DNA of 36,683 nucleotides, from the NCBI GenBank assembly GCA_903917235.1, contig CAIWZS010000492.1:1-36683 (forward strand), written 5' to 3'. This document shows positions 34,251-36,683 of this stretch, in pieces. The translations under genes were made by a program, and so were the position numbers. The notes under the pieces are model-generated. The model worked only from the letters and a program-made list of their open reading frames with translations. It had not been told where the DNA came from and made no database searches. This stretch comes from an uncultured Planctomycetaceae bacterium. GTDB lineage: Bacteria > Planctomycetota > Planctomycetia > Pirellulales > UBA1268. The number at the start of each line of letters is the position of its first letter. The first letter of the stretch is position 1.

Positions 34251-36683
34251 ATGACGCCCCACGACGCCTCGGCCACGCTGCCCGCGAATCCGGTCTCCTC
34301 GCAGGCTGCGGCCGGTTCCCGCGGGCCGGCGGCGGGCCGGACGCCCCTCGACGTGCGCCCCACGTTCTGTCCGGTCGACGTCGACAGCCCGTTCGACACC
34401 ACGGAATGGGAGCTGCGCACCGCGGCGATCAAGGGGGAGGATGGCAAGGTCCTCTTCGAGCAGCCCGCCTGTGAGATTCCGGCCGCCTGGAGCCAGCTGG
34501 CGACGAACGTCGTCGTGAGCAAGTACTTCTACGGAGAGATCCACACGCCGGAGCGGGAGCACTCCGTCAAGCAGCTCGTCCACCGCGTGGCGCGCACGAT
34601 CGCCGACTGGGGCATCCGCGACGGCTACTTCCGCACGAAGGCTGACGGCGAGCACTTCTACCGCGACCTGGCCTGGCTCTGCGTCCACCAGCACGGCGCC
34701 TTCAATTCGCCGGTGTGGTTCAACGTCGGCCTGCACGACCAGTACGGCGTGAAGGGCGCCCCGTGCAACTGGCGCTGGAACGAGGCCACCCGCGACGTGG
34801 TGATGCCTGACAACCCCTACGAGTATCCGCAGGGCAGCGCCTGTTTCATTCAGAGTGTCAAGGACACGATGGAAGACATCATGGAGCTCGCGCGGAGCGA
34901 GGCGATGCTCTTCAAGTTCGGCTCGGGCACCGGCACCGACCTCTCCACGCTGCGGAGCCAGCGCGAGAAGCTCGCGGGGGGTGGCAAGCCCTCGGGCCCG
35001 CTGTCGTTCATGCGGGTCTACGACCAGGTCGCCGCGGTGGTGAAGAGCGGGGGCAAGACGCGGCGTGCCGCGAAGATGCAGTCGCTCAAGGTGCATCACC
35101 CCGACATCATGGAGTTCATCGAGTGCAAGGCGAAGGAGGAGAAGAAGGCGCGGGTGCTCATCGAAAAGGGGGGCTACGACGCCAACTTCAACGGCGAGGC
35201 CTACGCGTCGATCCTCTTCCAAAACGCCAACCTCTCGGTGCGCGTCACCGACGAGTTCATGGAGGCCGTCGAGCGCAACGACACCTGGACCACCCGTTGG
35301 GTCACCGACTCGGCGAAGGCGGGGCCGAGCTTCAAGGCCCGAGACGTGCTCGGCCGGATGGCGGAGTGCGCCTGGCAGTGCGGGGATCCCGGGGTGCAGT
35401 ACGACACGACCATCAACCGCTGGCACACCTGCCCCAACTCGGGGCGGATCAACGCGAGCAATCCGTGCAGCGAGTACATGTTCCTCGACGACACGGCGTG
35501 CAACCTCGCGAGCGTGAACCTCATGAAGTTCCGCAAGCCCGACGGCGTCTTTGACGTCGAGCGGTTCGCCGCCGCCTGCCGGATCTTCTTCGTCGCGCAG
35601 GAGATCCTCGTGGACCACGCGAGCTATCCCACGGAGCGGATCGCCCGCAACAGCCACCTCTTCCGGCCGCTGGGCCTCGGCTACTCGAACCTCGGCAGCC
35701 TGCTCATGGCGGAGGGGCTCGCGTACGACAGTGCGGCCGGTCGGGGTCTCTGCGGAGCCCTGACGGCACTGCTGCACGGAGCCGCCAACCGCACCAGTGC
35801 GGAGCTTGCCGCCGCCGTCGGTCCCTTCGAGGGCTTCGCCGCCAATCGCGAGCCGATGCTCCAGGTGATGCAGATGCATCGCGACGCGGTGGAGCAGATC
35901 GACGCCGCCTGCCCGCGGTACCTCCACGACGCCGCACGGCGGATGTGGGACGAGGTGCTGGCCGGCGGTCGGCAGCACGGGTACCGCAACGCCCAGGCCA
36001 CGGTGCTCGCGCCGACCGGCACCATCAGCTTCCTGATGGACTGCGACACGACCGGCATCGAGCCCGACATCGCGCTCGTGAAGTACAAGCAGCTCGCCGG
36101 TGGCGGGATGCTCAAGATCGTGAATCAGACCGTCCCGTTGGCCCTGCGGACGCTCGGCTACCAGGAGCCCGCGATCGAGGCGATCCTCGCCTTCATCGAC
36201 AAGAACGACACGATCGAGGGGGCGCCCGGGCTGCGGAGCGAGCATCTGCCCGTCTTCGACTGCGCCTTCAAGCCTCGCCTCGGCGAGCGCAGCATCGCGT
36301 GGGAGGCCCACGTGAAGATGATGGCCGCCGCCCAACCGTTCCTCTCCGGTGCCATCTCCAAGACGGTGAACATGCCGCGGGAGACGACGCCGGAGGACAT
36401 CGCCAGGGCCTATGCCGAGGGCTGGCGACTCGGCCTGAAGGCGCTGGCCATCTACCGCGACGGCTCGAAGGAGAGCCAGCCCCTCTCCACGAGCACCGAG
36501 GGAGACAAGGCCGCGGCGAAGGTGACGCCCGCGCCACGGCGGGAGCGGCTCCCCGACACGCGTCGCAGCGTGACGCACAAGTTCAACGTCGGCGGTCACG
36601 AGGGCTACATCACCGTCGGGCTCTACGACGACGGCCGGCCGGGCGAACTCTTCATCACGATGGCGAAGGAGGGCAGCACGATC
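34251..36683 (+). CDS. nrdJ: adenosylcobalamin-dependent ribonucleotide reductase (class II), partial
   Basis: The frame is open to the window end, giving 811 residues; the C-terminus is missing. It reduces ribonucleotides to deoxyribonucleotides with a thiyl radical made from adenosylcobalamin, without oxygen dependence. Visible are SPVWFNVG, Cys198 (GSACFIQSV), FKFGSGTGTDLSTLR, SGGKTRRAAKMQSLKVHHPDI, the radical-site motif NPCSE (Asn404, Cys406, Glu408), Cys417 (TACNLAS) and LAPTGTISFLMDCDTTGIEP. The 11-residue gap between the two later cysteines equals that of the Thermotoga enzyme. The segment after about residue 760 begins a TSCPD-type domain. The ATG at 34251 is preferred to 34242 because GGAGG lies ten bases before it. 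Confidence 0.95.
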   Translation, partial: MTPHDASATLPANPVSSQAAAGSRGPAAGRTPLDVRPTFCPVDVDSPFDTTEWELRTAAIKGEDGKVLFEQPACEIPAAWSQLATNVVVSKYFYGEIHTPEREHSVKQLVHRVARTIADWGIRDGYFRTKADGEHFYRDLAWLCVHQHGAFNSPVWFNVGLHDQYGVKGAPCNWRWNEATRDVVMPDNPYEYPQGSACFIQSVKDTMEDIMELARSEAMLFKFGSGTGTDLSTLRSQREKLAGGGKPSGPLSFMRVYDQVAAVVKSGGKTRRAAKMQSLKVHHPDIMEFIECKAKEEKKARVLIEKGGYDANFNGEAYASILFQNANLSVRVTDEFMEAVERNDTWTTRWVTDSAKAGPSFKARDVLGRMAECAWQCGDPGVQYDTTINRWHTCPNSGRINASNPCSEYMFLDDTACNLASVNLMKFRKPDGVFDVERFAAACRIFFVAQEILVDHASYPTERIARNSHLFRPLGLGYSNLGSLLMAEGLAYDSAAGRGLCGALTALLHGAANRTSAELAAAVGPFEGFAANREPMLQVMQMHRDAVEQIDAACPRYLHDAARRMWDEVLAGGRQHGYRNAQATVLAPTGTISFLMDCDTTGIEPDIALVKYKQLAGGGMLKIVNQTVPLALRTLGYQEPAIEAILAFIDKNDTIEGAPGLRSEHLPVFDCAFKPRLGERSIAWEAHVKMMAAAQPFLSGAISKTVNMPRETTPEDIARAYAEGWRLGLKALAIYRDGSKESQPLSTSTEGDKAAAKVTPAPRRERLPDTRRSVTHKFNVGGHEGYITVGLYDDGRPGELFITMAKEGSTI

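Noticed and set aside
33993-36599. A very long minus-strand open frame opposite nrdJ
   Set aside because: The plus strand encodes an unmistakable class II ribonucleotide reductase. Long antisense frames are expected in DNA this GC-rich, and the antisense translation has no family pattern.

Overview
The window is very GC-rich bacterial DNA, and its gene content points to a planctomycete, probably of the Pirellula type. The evidence is a Planctomycete cytochrome protein (PSCyt1/DUF1549/DUF1553) paired with a DUF1501 protein, an LEPR-XLL-like sorting motif on a secreted protease, outer-membrane proteins of a family common in that group, and a dnaN-DUF721-gyrB replication block. Assignment is by recognition of protein families and motifs; no database search was possible.

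Layout. (1) 1-2927, plus strand: the end of an alpha/beta hydrolase, then madL, madM and matB, a malonate uptake and activation operon with overlapping or nearly touching genes. (2) 3046-8637, plus strand: an OprP/OprO-type porin, a kexin-like subtilase with a P domain, a Xaa-Pro aminopeptidase and a secreted FKBP isomerase, followed by a hairpin and a repeat-rich intergenic stretch. (3) 9040-18953, minus strand: eight tightly packed co-directional genes. The cytochrome/DUF1501 pair comes first, then a tagaturonate-epimerase-like protein, a TIM-barrel sugar isomerase, FucU, an L-fucose/L-galactose dehydrogenase-like aldo/keto reductase, an L-fuconolactonase-like amidohydrolase and a zinc alcohol dehydrogenase. 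This looks like non-phosphorylative deoxysugar (L-fucose-type) catabolism. (4) 19165-27221, minus strand: an aspartate-type aminotransferase, a cysteine desulfurase, a strikingly reduced DnaA, dnaN, a DUF721/DciA-like gene and gyrB. (5) 27582-32607: a 23-residue lysine-rich microprotein, a highly structured untranslated stretch ending in a perfect intrinsic terminator, an RlmM-like methyltransferase converging on birA, and two tandem outer-membrane protein paralogues separated by a long inverted repeat. (6) 32620-36683: a Fur-family regulator and a DJ-1/PfpI protein on the minus strand, then a class II (B12-dependent) ribonucleotide reductase on the plus strand that runs off the window end.

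The most unusual item is the DnaA homologue at 23670-24650. It keeps an intact domain IV (DNA binding) and a recognisable but degenerate AAA+ core. It lacks domain I, the Walker A motif and the lid subdomain. It sits directly upstream of dnaN, where the normal initiator gene would be. Other points worth a second look are the lysine-rich microprotein and the structured RNA-like stretch after it, the cytochrome-linked sugar operon preceded by three 13-bp tandem repeats, the hydrolase coupled to malonate transport, and the inverted repeats at 24732-24769, 31345-31476 and 34175-34198. No rRNA, tRNA, CRISPR array, transposase or prophage gene was seen.
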